Shown here: one piece after another, positions 41,246 to 49,808 of the stretch | Layout of the letters: each line of letters opens with the position of its first letter | Numbering within the stretch: the stretch's first letter is position 1 | Origin: Burkholderiales bacterium | GTDB taxonomy: Bacteria; Pseudomonadota; Gammaproteobacteria; Burkholderiales; Burkholderiaceae_F | Reading direction: 5' to 3' | Assembly: GCA_016716275.1 (NCBI GenBank) | Contig: JADJWR010000002.1 | Location: forward strand, 248,001 to 312,000 | Length of the DNA: 64,000 nt | The notes under the pieces: model-generated | What the model saw: the letters and a program-made list of their open reading frames with translations, nothing else | The model's database searches: none | Told to the model about the DNA's origin: nothing | Program-made: the position numbers and the translations under genes

Positions 41246-42958
41246 ATGCTGCGTGTTTCAGATCTGATCCTGCACGCGTCCGCTGCGCTGGCGGCGGCTG
41301 TCTTCATCAGCATGGCAGCGGCACCCGCCGCAGCCCAGGCACCGGCGCCGGCGAAGAAGGCGCCGGCAGCGGCGAAGTTCGACCCGACCGCCTGCCTCGG
41401 CTGCCACGCGCCGATCAAGGAGTTCCACGACGAAGGCAAACACAAGGGCGTGGCCTGCACCAGCTGTCACCAGGGGCTGGACAAGCACCTGGGCGACGCG
41501 AGCGCCCGTCCGAAGACGGTCACCGACCCGGCGGCCTGCGGCGCCTGCCACAAGCTGCAGTTCGATTCGATGTACACGATGAACTGGGAGAAAACCGCGC
41601 GCAAGGAGAAGTCGCTGGCCACGGGCCCGTCGCCCAACCCGGCCTTCGACAAGCTGATGATGCCGCACGGCTTCACCAAGGAGCACAACGAGCCGCGCTC
41701 GCACGCCTTCGCGCTTTATGACCAGGTGGTGGTCGACCGCGCCTTCGGCGGCCGCTTCCAGAACAAGGAGGGCTGGCAGTTCCTGACCCAGCCGGGCGGC
41801 AACTTCAGGATCTGGAACTACCTCGAAGACCAGTTCCCGGGCGAGGACCACAAGGCGTTCAAGCCGGGCACGGCGGCGGCCGCCAACCCGGTGTGCATGT
41901 CGTGCAAGACGCAGGACCACATCCTCGACTGGGCCTACCTGGGCGATCCGGTACCGGGCGCCAAGTGGAGCCGCACCTCGAAGGTCACCGAGTTCGTCAA
42001 GGACGTCAATCATTCGCTGAACTGCTTCTTCTGCCACGACCCGCACTCGGCCAAGCCGCGGGTGGTGCGCGACGGCCTGATCCAGGCGCTGACGAGGCCG
42101 GAGAAGGACACGCTGTGGCACCGCGACGCGCGGGCCGCCAAGATCGACGTCAAGGACCTCGGCGTGCGCGGGTTCACCCGCAAGATCGCCACGCTGTCGC
42201 GCTACGACATGAACCTGCAGTGCGGCCAGTGCCACGTCGAGTACAACTGCAACCCGGGCACCGATCCCACGACCGGCAAGCCGATCGGCATGGCCGACGG
42301 GCGCACCAACCACTTCCCGTTCAAGCCGGTCGACGAGATCGGCAAGCACTACACCGACCTGAAGTTCGGCGACTTCAAGCACGGCATCACCGGCGCACTG
42401 CTGTGGAAAGGCCAGCACCCGGACGTCGAGGTGTTCTACAACTCGAAGCACCAGAAGGCCGGCGTCGAATGCTCGTCGTGCCACATGCCGAAGGTGAAGG
42501 ACAAGAAGACCGGCAAGACCTACACCTCGCACTGGCAGACCAGCCCGAAGCACTACATCCAGGAGACCTGCCTGACCTGCCACGGCGACTGGACCAAGCA
42601 GCAGGCGACCTACGCGATCGACTCGCTGAAGAACCGCTTCGAGGGCAAGAAGCGCAAGGCGGAGTTCTGGCTGGCGCGCATGATCGACAAGTTCGAGGAG
42701 GCGAAGAACCTCGGTGTCGACGAGGCGGTGCTCAACCAGGCGCGCGCCAAGCACTTCGATGCGCACATCAACTGGGAATGGTGGACGGCCGCCAACGGCG
42801 CCGGTTTCCACAACCCCGAGCAGGCCGCCGCGTCGCTGAACAAGTCGATGGCCTTCTCGCAGGAAGGCATCAAGATCCTCGACGACGCGATGGCGGCCAG
42901 GCGCAAGGCCGGCACGGTTGCCGCCGCCCCGGCAGCGCCGCCCGCCGAGAAGAAGTAG
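41246..42958 (+). CDS. Octahaem cytochrome c nitrite reductase (ONR/TvNiR type)
   Basis: 570 residues from ATG 41246 (GAGGGGAG upstream); signal peptide to about residue 30. Eight haem sites: CLGCH, CTSCH, CGACH, then CMSCK (217-221) with lysine as the proximal ligand of the catalytic haem, CFFCH, CGQCH, CSSCH and CLTCH. The CxxCK site and the following five-haem part match NrfA; the extra N-terminal trihaem region matches octahaem reductases. Tyr333-x-Cys335 in CHVEYNCNP matches the Tyr-Cys cross-link pair known from Thioalkalivibrio TvNiR, and His402 fits the active-site histidine. Expected reaction: six-electron reduction of nitrite to ammonium in the periplasm; hydroxylamine or sulfite are possible alternatives. 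It has FNR-like and NarL-like sites upstream. Confidence 0.92.
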   Translation: MLRVSDLILHASAALAAAVFISMAAAPAAAQAPAPAKKAPAAAKFDPTACLGCHAPIKEFHDEGKHKGVACTSCHQGLDKHLGDASARPKTVTDPAACGACHKLQFDSMYTMNWEKTARKEKSLATGPSPNPAFDKLMMPHGFTKEHNEPRSHAFALYDQVVVDRAFGGRFQNKEGWQFLTQPGGNFRIWNYLEDQFPGEDHKAFKPGTAAAANPVCMSCKTQDHILDWAYLGDPVPGAKWSRTSKVTEFVKDVNHSLNCFFCHDPHSAKPRVVRDGLIQALTRPEKDTLWHRDARAAKIDVKDLGVRGFTRKIATLSRYDMNLQCGQCHVEYNCNPGTDPTTGKPIGMADGRTNHFPFKPVDEIGKHYTDLKFGDFKHGITGALLWKGQHPDVEVFYNSKHQKAGVECSSCHMPKVKDKKTGKTYTSHWQTSPKHYIQETCLTCHGDWTKQQATYAIDSLKNRFEGKKRKAEFWLARMIDKFEEAKNLGVDEAVLNQARAKHFDAHINWEWWTAANGAGFHNPEQAAASLNKSMAFSQEGIKILDDAMAARRKAGTVAAAPAAPPAEKK

Positions 42959-42997
42959 CCGGCGACAGGGCGCGGGCGCGGCGGCAGGGACGGCTCG

Positions 42998-43867
42998 ATG
43001 ACGGCGTTCGCCGTCGCCGCGACGGTGCTGGCCCTGCTGGCCGTCGGCGCGCTCCTGCTCGGGCCGCGCCTGGTGCGGCAGCCGGCCGACGGCGTGTCGC
43101 AGGCGCGCAGCAATGCGGCGGTGCTGCGCCAGCAACTGGCGGAGCTCGAAGGCGAGCGGCTGCTCGGCCTGCTCGACGAGGCGGAGTTCAGGCGGCTGCG
43201 CGACGAACTGCAGCAGCGCCTGCTTGCCGAGGCGGCACAGGCTGCCGGCGTATCGCCGGGCAGCGCGCGGCCGCGGCGTGCGCTGCTCGTCTACGCGGCT
43301 GCCCTGCCGCTGGCGGCGGCTGCGCTGTACCTGCAGTTTGGCCATCCGCGGCTGATCGGGCTGGCGCCTGGCGCCGCCCCTGCGGCGTCCGCGCCGGCAA
43401 ACGGCGAACAAGTCGACGGCACGCTGGTGCAACTCGAGGCGCACGTGGCGGCGTCGCCCGGCGACGCACGCGCCTGGGTGATGCTGGCCCGGCTGCGCAT
43501 GCAGCGCGACCAGTTCGCGCCGGCAGCAGTGGCCTACGAGCGCGCGCTCGAGGCATCCGCCAAGGTGGCGCGCGATCCGCTGATCTGGTGCGAGTACGCC
43601 GACGCCGCGGGCATGACGCAGGGCGGCCGGCTTGCCGGCAGGCCGCGCGAGCTGATCGACCGCGCGCTGGCGCTGGATGCCACGCACCCGCGGGCGCTCG
43701 AGATGGCCGGCAGCGCCGCCTACGAGGCCGGCGACTTTCACGGCGCGGCGCGCTACTGGCGGCAACTGCTGACGCAGCTTTCCGCCGATTCGAGCGAGCA
43801 CGCCGAGCTTGCCGCCGCGGTGGCGCGCGCCGAGCAGCGCGCCAGGTTCACGCTTCCGGCGTCCTGA
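42998..43867 (+). CDS. Short CcmI/NrfG-like TPR protein
   Basis: 289 residues. Two membrane helices (about 2-22 and 94-112) enclose a coiled-coil loop, followed by TPR repeats (about 140-285). Blocks such as EYADAAGMTQGGRLAGRPRELIDRAL align with ADYADALAMAQGRRIAGKP of CcmI (39749-41047), but the C-terminal beta domain is missing. It lies 39 bp after the CxxCK nitrite reductase. In E. coli, NrfEFG attach haem to the CxxCK site, with NrfG as the TPR partner, so I infer a dedicated chaperone for this reductase. No NrfE or NrfF homologue is present. Confidence 0.82.
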   Translation: MTAFAVAATVLALLAVGALLLGPRLVRQPADGVSQARSNAAVLRQQLAELEGERLLGLLDEAEFRRLRDELQQRLLAEAAQAAGVSPGSARPRRALLVYAAALPLAAAALYLQFGHPRLIGLAPGAAPAASAPANGEQVDGTLVQLEAHVAASPGDARAWVMLARLRMQRDQFAPAAVAYERALEASAKVARDPLIWCEYADAAGMTQGGRLAGRPRELIDRALALDATHPRALEMAGSAAYEAGDFHGAARYWRQLLTQLSADSSEHAELAAAVARAEQRARFTLPAS

Positions 43868-44016
43868 CCGCCTGCGGCCGCACCTGTTCCGGCGCTTTTC
43901 GCCACGGCCTGGCAGCGCCCGGCCCGCGCCTGCCGCAGCCGGACCTGCGGCCGACCCGGCTGTGCGAATCTACGGGCTGACGCAGGCGTTCGCCTGCGCG
44001 CGCTACGGAGAGGAAG

Positions 44017-45414
44017 ATGACGCGCCTTGATGCCGACGTGGTGATTGTCGGCGCGGGACTGTCCGGGCTGACGACCGCGTTCCGGCTGGCCCGGCAGGGA
44101 CTGCGGCTGCGGGTCGTCGAGGCCGCGCAGCGGCCGGGCGGCGTGATCGGCTCGGTACGGCGCGACGGCGCCCTGTACGAGCGTGGGCCGAACAGCGGCC
44201 TGGACACCACGCCGCTGGTCAACGAACTGCTCGCCGCCGCAGGCATTGCCGACCGGCGGATCGACGCCGAGGCGGCAGCAGCGAGGCGCTACATCCTGCG
44301 CAACGGCCGGCTCTTGGCGCTGCCGACCTCGCCGCCGGCTTTCTTCGGCACACGGCTGTTCTCCTGGAAGGCCAAGCTGGCGCTGCTGCGCGAGCCCTTC
44401 GTCTGGCCGGCGGCCGCCGACGCCGAGGAGACGGTGGCGGCCTTCGTCCGCCGCCGGCTCGGCGCCGAGTTCCTCGACTACGCGATCGAGCCTTTTGTCG
44501 CCGGCATCTACGCCGGCGACCCGGAGAAGCTGTCGGTGCCGGCCGCCTTCCCGCGGCTCATTGCGCTCGAGCAGAAGTACGGCAGCCTGATCCGCGGCCA
44601 GATCATCGGTGCGCGCGAGCGAAGGAAGAGCGCCGAGAAGGCGAAGAACGCGGCGGTCAGCTTCTCGTTTCGCGACGGCATGCAGACATTGACCGACGCA
44701 CTGGCGCGCGGGCTGAACATCGATCATGGCGTGCGCGTTGCCGGCCTGCGTCGCGAGGCGGACGGCACCTTGGTCGCCGAATGCGAGCGCGCCGACGGGC
44801 GCTTCGAACTGCGCGCCCGCGCGGTCGTGCTGGCCGTGCCGGCGTACGAGGCGGCGCCGATCATCGCGCGGCTTGCACCGGATGCCGCGGCAGCGCTCGG
44901 CGAGATCACCTACCCGCCGGTGGCCACCGTGGCCAGCTGCTATCGGCGCGCCGACGTCGCTCATCCGCTCGATGGCTTCGGCTTTCTCGCGCCGCGCCGG
45001 GAGTCGCCGCCGATCCTCGGCTGCCTCTTCTCCAGCTCGATGTTCGCCGGCCGCAGCGAAGGCCCGACGGTGCTGCTCACCACCTTCATCGGCGGCGCGC
45101 GCAGCGCACCGCTGGCGCAGCAGCCGGAGGACGAACTGGCGGCGAACGTGAGCGGCGCGCTGCAAACCTATCTCGGCGCGCGCCGGCCGCTGTGGCAGGT
45201 GGCGACGCGCTGGCCGCAGGCGATCCCGCAGTACACCGTCGGTCACCTGCGGCGCATCGCGGCGGTCGAACGCGCCGAGGCGGCGGTGCCCGGTCTGCGC
45301 TTCTGCGCCAACTGGCGCGGCGGCGTGTCGGTGGCCGACTGCATCAAGTCGGCGCACGAGAGCGTCGAGGCCGTCCAGCGGTTCCTTCGGCAGCAGGCCG
45401 CTGGCGCGGCTTGA
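44017..45414 (+). CDS. hemY: Oxygen-dependent protoporphyrinogen oxidase
   Basis: 465 residues with an FAD-binding Rossmann motif VVIVGAGLSGLTTAFRLARQ at residues 8-27, GERGPNSG-like segment (YERGPNSGL), the LALPTSPPAFFGT region and a C-terminal GGVSVADCIKSA flavin-binding block. It oxidises protoporphyrinogen IX to protoporphyrin IX, the next-to-last haem synthesis step. This HemY/HemG type needs oxygen, in contrast to the anaerobic respiratory genes around it. It may support the high haem demand of this region. Start ATG 44017 has GAGAGGAAG upstream. Confidence 0.92.
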   Translation: MTRLDADVVIVGAGLSGLTTAFRLARQGLRLRVVEAAQRPGGVIGSVRRDGALYERGPNSGLDTTPLVNELLAAAGIADRRIDAEAAAARRYILRNGRLLALPTSPPAFFGTRLFSWKAKLALLREPFVWPAAADAEETVAAFVRRRLGAEFLDYAIEPFVAGIYAGDPEKLSVPAAFPRLIALEQKYGSLIRGQIIGARERRKSAEKAKNAAVSFSFRDGMQTLTDALARGLNIDHGVRVAGLRREADGTLVAECERADGRFELRARAVVLAVPAYEAAPIIARLAPDAAAALGEITYPPVATVASCYRRADVAHPLDGFGFLAPRRESPPILGCLFSSSMFAGRSEGPTVLLTTFIGGARSAPLAQQPEDELAANVSGALQTYLGARRPLWQVATRWPQAIPQYTVGHLRRIAAVERAEAAVPGLRFCANWRGGVSVADCIKSAHESVEAVQRFLRQQAAGAA

Positions 45415-45492
45415 CGGCCGTCAACGACACCCGGCACGACAATGCGCGACAGTCTCGTGCAGCGGCTTCGGCAGACGGCGAAGGGACCGGCA

Positions 45493-45804
45493 ATGCGGCG
45501 ATGCGTAGCGATGCAACTGTGCCAGAGCGCGGCCGCGCTGGTGGCGCTCGCCGCGGCGGCCGCCGCGGCGCAGACCTCGGCGCAGACCGCGGCGATCAGG
45601 GACGAGGTCTGCCTGAGCTGCCACGAGGTGCCGAGCGCCCGGTTTCACAGCCAGCCGTCGCACAAGAAGCTCGCCTGCGCCAATTGCCACGTCGGCGGTG
45701 CCGAGCACGTCGCCGACACCCGCGCGCGGCCGAAGCTCGGCGGCGATCCGGTGCTGTGCGCCAGTTGCCACGAGTCGAGGAAGAAGCACGGCAGCGCCGG
45801 CTAG
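45493..45804 (+). CDS. Trihaem c-type cytochrome resembling the N-terminus of the octahaem reductase
   Basis: 103 residues from ATG 45493 (AAGGGA 8 bp upstream; an in-frame ATG at 45442 is less likely). Signal peptide to about residue 31, three haem sites CLSCH, CANCH, CASCH. Haem spacing and the segment EHVADTRARPKLGGDP between haems 2 and 3 align with KHLGDASARPKTVTDP of the octahaem reductase, whose first three haems are spaced alike. So this is a free-standing version of that trihaem domain and may donate electrons to it or to other reductases. It converges on yifB. Confidence 0.85.
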   Translation: MRRCVAMQLCQSAAALVALAAAAAAAQTSAQTAAIRDEVCLSCHEVPSARFHSQPSHKKLACANCHVGGAEHVADTRARPKLGGDPVLCASCHESRKKHGSAG

Positions 45805-45810
45805 CCGCGG

Positions 45811-47337
45811 TCAGCCATCTCGCATCGATCGCCGGTACTGGACCGCTTCGGCGATGTGCGCGGCGGTCGGTTCGTCGGCGTCGTCCAGGTCGGCGATGCT
45901 GCGCGCCACCCGCAGCACCCGGTGGAAGGCGCGCGCCGACCAGCCGAGGCGGCTGCTCGCCGCGAGCAGCAACTGCCTGGCCGCCGCCTGCGGCCGGCAC
46001 AGGCGGTCGACATCGGCGCCGGTCAGCATGGCGTTGGCGCAGCCCTGGCGGCGCCATGCACGCTCGTTCGCACGCAGCACCCGCCGCGCCACCTGCGCTG
46101 ACGACTCGCCGGCGGTTGCATCGAGCAGCTCGCGGTCGGACAGCGAAGGCACTTCGACGCGCAGGTCGATGCGATCGAGCAGCGGCCCGCTGATGCGCTC
46201 CCGGTAGCGGCCGACGAGCGCCGGCGAGCAGCGGCAGGTGCGCGCCGGCTGGCCCAGGTAGCCGCACGGGCAGGGGTTCATCGCCGCGACCAGCTGGAAG
46301 CGCGCCGGGAAGTCGACCTGCCGTGCGGCGCGCGAGATGGTGACCCGGCCGGTCTCGAGCGGCTCGCGCAGCACTTCGAGCACCCGGCGGTCGAACTCGG
46401 GAAGCTCGTCGAGGAACAGCACGCCGCAGTGGGCCAGCGAGATCTCGCCCGGCCTGGGCACGCTGCCGCCGCCGACCAGCGCGGCGCTGCTGGCGGTATG
46501 GTGGGGTGCGCGGAAGACGCGCGTCGCCCAGCGTTGCGGTTCGAACTGCCCGGCGAGCGACAGCACGGCGGCCGACTCGAGCGCCTCCCACGCGCTCATC
46601 GGCGGCAGGATGCCCGGCAGCCGCATCGCCAGCATCGACTTGCCGGTGCCGGGCGGACCGACCATCAGCAGGCTGTGGCCGCCCGCCGCGGCGATCTCGA
46701 GCGCCCGCCTGGCCGCCTGCTGGCCCCTGACGTCGGCCAGATCCGGATAGGCGGGCGGCTCGCCGATCCCGGCCGGCCGGTGCCTGTCCAGCCGGCCGGC
46801 CGCGTCATCGCCATCGGCGGCCAGATGGGCGACGACCTGCAGCAGGTCGTGTGCAGCGAAGATCGGCACTTCGCCGACCCGCGCCGCCTCGTCGGCGCTC
46901 TGCCGTGGCAGGATGAAGCCGCGCTGCCCCGCCGGTGCGGCGCTGCGCGACACGGCGTAAGCCATTGCCAGTGCGCCGCGCACCGGGCGCAGTTCGCCGG
47001 TCAGCGACAGCTCGCCGGCAAACTCGTAGCGGTCGAGCGCGCGCGCGTCGATCTGTCCGCTCGCCGCGAGTATGCCCAGCGCGATCGGCAGGTCGAAGCG
47101 GCCCGACTCCTTCGGCAGCTCTGCCGGTGCCAGGTTGACGGTGATGCGCCGCGAAGGGAACTCGAAGCGGCAGTTCTGCAGGGCCGCACGGACCCGCTCG
47201 CGCGCCTCCTTGACTTCGGTGTCGGGCAGGCCGACCAGCGTGAACGACGGCAGCCCGTTGGCCAGATGGACCTCGACCGTCACCGGCGGGGCGATCATCC
47301 CGGCGAGACCTCGGCTGCGCACCACTGCCAGTGTCAT
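45811..47337 (-). CDS. comM: YifB/ComM family Mg-chelatase-like AAA+ ATPase
   Basis: 508 residues from MTLAVVRSRGL. An N-terminal Lon-like domain (about 1-170) with LPSFTLVGLPDTEVKEARERV, then an AAA+ domain with Walker A GPPGTGKS and Walker B FLDELPEF, a cysteine cluster NPCPCGYLGQPARTCRCSP that may bind zinc, and a C-terminal helical domain. ComM is a hexameric helicase that aids branch migration during natural transformation in bacteria where it has been studied; other roles are possible. Confidence 0.92.
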   Translation of the reverse strand: MTLAVVRSRGLAGMIAPPVTVEVHLANGLPSFTLVGLPDTEVKEARERVRAALQNCRFEFPSRRITVNLAPAELPKESGRFDLPIALGILAASGQIDARALDRYEFAGELSLTGELRPVRGALAMAYAVSRSAAPAGQRGFILPRQSADEAARVGEVPIFAAHDLLQVVAHLAADGDDAAGRLDRHRPAGIGEPPAYPDLADVRGQQAARRALEIAAAGGHSLLMVGPPGTGKSMLAMRLPGILPPMSAWEALESAAVLSLAGQFEPQRWATRVFRAPHHTASSAALVGGGSVPRPGEISLAHCGVLFLDELPEFDRRVLEVLREPLETGRVTISRAARQVDFPARFQLVAAMNPCPCGYLGQPARTCRCSPALVGRYRERISGPLLDRIDLRVEVPSLSDRELLDATAGESSAQVARRVLRANERAWRRQGCANAMLTGADVDRLCRPQAAARQLLLAASSRLGWSARAFHRVLRVARSIADLDDADEPTAAHIAEAVQYRRSMRDG

Positions 47338-47544
47338 CCGGACCCGCTCCTCTGTTGCGCACCTCTGCTGCGAGCGTAGTGGCGGGGGCGGCCGCCGCCG
47401 TCGTCCGCGGCGGCGAAGATCGGACGGCCGCGCTGCCGATTCGTCCCTTGCGCCGGGCGGTGCCGCCGCCTGCCGATCGCCGCGCACAAGCAGCGCTTCG
47501 TTTGCGACAATCGGCGCCTGTCCTGCGGTGAGGCGTGCACCCTC

Positions 47545-48363
47545 GTGTGGTTTGCCCTGCTGATCGTCCTGCTCGCCACGCTGGTGGCGGTGCTGCTCTG
47601 GCGCAGTAACCAGGCCCGCTCGCGCCTGGAGCGCCAGCGCGAGGAGCGCCGCGCCCGTACCGACCAGATGCTGGCGCGCGTGCTGCTCGGCGAGGAGCGG
47701 GCGGAGCGGCACACGATCGGCGGCGGGCCGGTGACCGAAGTGCTGCAGCCGCCGGCGCCGCCCAGCGGGTCGACGACACGGGCTGGCGCCGTCACTCAGC
47801 AGCCGGTCGATGTCGATATCCTGCTCGAGGGCGAGCCGACCTCGGTCGCCGAGCGGGCGCGCCAGCAGCTCGGACGGCCGACGACGCTTTCCGGCGTCGG
47901 CGCAGAGTCGACGGCGGCTCGCGCCGAGGGCCAGTCGGGCGCTGCACCGCTGTCGCTGCTCGAAGGGCGGATCGAAGTGCCGCTGGACGCCCTGGTGGTG
48001 GCCTGGTTCTCGGCGCGCGGCTACCGGATGAAGCCGGCGCCGGAGTCGGCGCAGCCGATCCGCCTGCTGATGACCCATTGCGACGACAGCGACCGCAGCT
48101 ACGCCTTCTTCTTCGACCGCGGCCGGCTGCACGCGCAACGTGCTGCCGAACTGCTGCAAAAGGCGCGCTCGCACGGCGTCAAGCGGCTGCTGGTCGCGGC
48201 CGAGCATGGCGCCGATGCCAGCGTCGACTCGGCGCGGCTGCGCGACGTTCTGGTGCTCGACTGGATCTCGCTCGACCGCGAGATAAGGAAGCTCGACTTC
48301 GGCATCGCCGCCAAGCTGATCGCCATCGCGCGCACCAGGCGCGGCGTGCTCGGGCTGGCCTGA
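47545..48363 (+). CDS. Unknown membrane-anchored protein, tandem paralogue A
   Basis: 272 residues from a GTG. An N-terminal membrane helix (about 2-19) is followed by a charged coiled coil (about 20-50), a low-complexity linker (about 55-135) and a conserved C-terminal domain (about 138-272) with RLLMTHCDDSDRSYAFFF, KRLLVAAEHG and VLVLDWISLDREI. The C-terminal domain is shared with the next gene. The strand-helix pattern faintly resembles restriction-endonuclease-like folds, but I see no catalytic D-ExK motif. Function unknown. Divergent from yifB, with 207 bp between starts. Confidence 0.7.
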   Translation: MWFALLIVLLATLVAVLLWRSNQARSRLERQREERRARTDQMLARVLLGEERAERHTIGGGPVTEVLQPPAPPSGSTTRAGAVTQQPVDVDILLEGEPTSVAERARQQLGRPTTLSGVGAESTAARAEGQSGAAPLSLLEGRIEVPLDALVVAWFSARGYRMKPAPESAQPIRLLMTHCDDSDRSYAFFFDRGRLHAQRAAELLQKARSHGVKRLLVAAEHGADASVDSARLRDVLVLDWISLDREIRKLDFGIAAKLIAIARTRRGVLGLA

Positions 48364-48565
48364 GAACCGCCGCCGCCGGGCGGCCCCGCCGCCCGGTTTC
48401 GGCCATCCGGCCGATCGTGGGCGCAGTCGCGCCGGAACAATAATCGATTGGCCGCGGCGCGGACGGTATCCGGGAGTCGCGGCGGCAGTCGATGGCCGAG
48501 TCCCGTTTGCCAACCTTCACCGAACGTCGACGGCAGTTCGCCGGCCGTATGCGAGGCGTCGCGCC

Positions 48566-49363
48566 GTGACGCCCACCGTCCTGGCCCTGCTCGTGGTAGC
48601 GCTCGGCCTGACCTGGTGGGTCGTGCGCCGGGCGGCGGAGCTTCGACGCGAGGCGGAACTGCGCGAGGTGCGTGCGCTCGAGCAGCTTTTCGCCGCGCGC
48701 AAGTCGGCAGACGGTGGTGCGGGCATCGACGTCGAGAGCATCTTCGGCACCGCGCCGGCCGCCGACGCCGCGGCAGGCAGCGACGCAGCGTTGCAGGCCG
48801 AAGTGGCGGCCATGCTGGAGATCTCCGTTGCCGAACGGCCTGCGGTCGGTGCGGCAGCCGAGACGCTGCTGCAGCGGCCGCCGAGCCGACCGGCCGACGG
48901 CGCGGCGAGCGCCGCGAATGCGCCGGCAGCGGCCGCACCCGTCGAAGTCGCCGAGAACCCGCCGGCGCTGTCGCCGGTGCGCGACCTGGTGCAGGTGTTC
49001 TACGAGGCGCGCGGCTTCCTTTCGGAGCCCGCCGATCCGTCGGCACGACCGGTCGAAGCGGTGCTGGTGCACCGGTCGGATTCGCAGCGCAGCTACGCCT
49101 TCGCGCCGCTTGCCGAGGCGCCGACCGAGGCGGCCCTGCGTTCGATCCTCGAGCGGGCGCGCGGTATCGGTCACAAGCGCCTGCTGATTGCCGTAGAACG
49201 CGCGCTCACTGCCGGCCCGGATGCCGACACGCCGGCGCACGGAGTGCGCGTGCTCGACCGCAACGCGATCGAAAGCCAGCTGGCGCGGCTCGACGCCGCG
49301 ACCGCCGAGCGGATCCGCGCCAGGGCCCGGCAGCGCGCGGGGCAGCGGCTGACCGCCGGCTGA
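48566..49363 (+). CDS. Unknown membrane-anchored protein, tandem paralogue B
   Basis: 265 residues, same layout as paralogue A: membrane helix (about 4-20), charged coil, variable Ala-rich linker (about 50-135), conserved C-terminal domain. Matching blocks are VEAVLVHRSDSQRSYAFAP, HKRLLIAVE and VRVLDRNAIESQLARLD. The overall similarity is confined to the ends, so the pair arose by an old duplication. Function unknown; the cytoplasmic C-terminal domain is the part under selection. Confidence 0.7.
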   Translation: MTPTVLALLVVALGLTWWVVRRAAELRREAELREVRALEQLFAARKSADGGAGIDVESIFGTAPAADAAAGSDAALQAEVAAMLEISVAERPAVGAAAETLLQRPPSRPADGAASAANAPAAAAPVEVAENPPALSPVRDLVQVFYEARGFLSEPADPSARPVEAVLVHRSDSQRSYAFAPLAEAPTEAALRSILERARGIGHKRLLIAVERALTAGPDADTPAHGVRVLDRNAIESQLARLDAATAERIRARARQRAGQRLTAG

Positions 49364-49398
49364 TTCCGACCCCGGCGGCGCGGGGTCGGCGCACCGCG

Positions 49399-49635
49399 TC
49401 AGCGGCGCGGCGTCTCCAGTTCGGTCAAACGCCGTTCCAGTTCCTGCAGCTTCTCGCGCGTCCGGGCGAGAACCCGGGCCTGCGCGTCGAACTCCTCGCG
49501 TGTCGCCAGCTCGAGTTGGGCGAACTGCTGCGTCAGCAGCGCCTTCAGGTTGCGCTGCAGGTCCGCCGCCGGCGTGCCCTCGACAAGCGACGCCAGACGC
49601 TGCTGCAGGTCATCGAGGAAGGCGGTCTTTTCCAT
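49399..49635 (-). CDS. ubiK: Ubiquinone biosynthesis accessory factor UbiK (BMFP/YqiC family)
   Basis: 78 residues from the ATG at 49635 (an ATG 9 bp upstream is also possible). It starts MEKTAFLDDLQQRLASLV and ends in a coiled coil (TREKLQELERRLTELE), the two-part layout of UbiK, which forms trimers and binds lipids in support of the ubiquinone synthesis complex. Its presence fits an organism that makes ubiquinone. Confidence 0.85.
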   Translation of the reverse strand: MEKTAFLDDLQQRLASLVEGTPAADLQRNLKALLTQQFAQLELATREEFDAQARVLARTREKLQELERRLTELETPRR

Positions 49636-49709
49636 GATCGGCATCGGGAGAGGTCCGGGGGCGACGCTCCGGTGGTTGCACGAGTCTAGGACCTGTTTCG
49701 TCGAAATGC

Positions 49710-49766
49710 CGCACGGCGCTGGTGCGCAGCTGCGATTGGCCCCTGGATCTGCACCAATCAGGTGCG
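49710..49766. promoter_or_regulatory. Two NtrC-type enhancer sites
   Basis: Both match GCAC-N6-GGTGC exactly: GCAC-GGCGCT-GGTGC (49711-49725) and TGCAC-CAATCA-GGTGC (49750-49765). Centres are 40 bp apart, close to four helical turns, and lie about 60-100 bp upstream of the sigma-54 promoter. Confidence 0.85.
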
Positions 49767-49808
49767 TCCTCGCGGCCGAAATGCGTGGAAACCGTGGGTT
49801 CCGATGCC

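Noticed and set aside
41246..42958. Hydroxylamine oxidoreductase for the octahaem protein
   Set aside because: The CxxCK catalytic site and NrfA-like core argue for a reductase; there is no P460-type tyrosine context.
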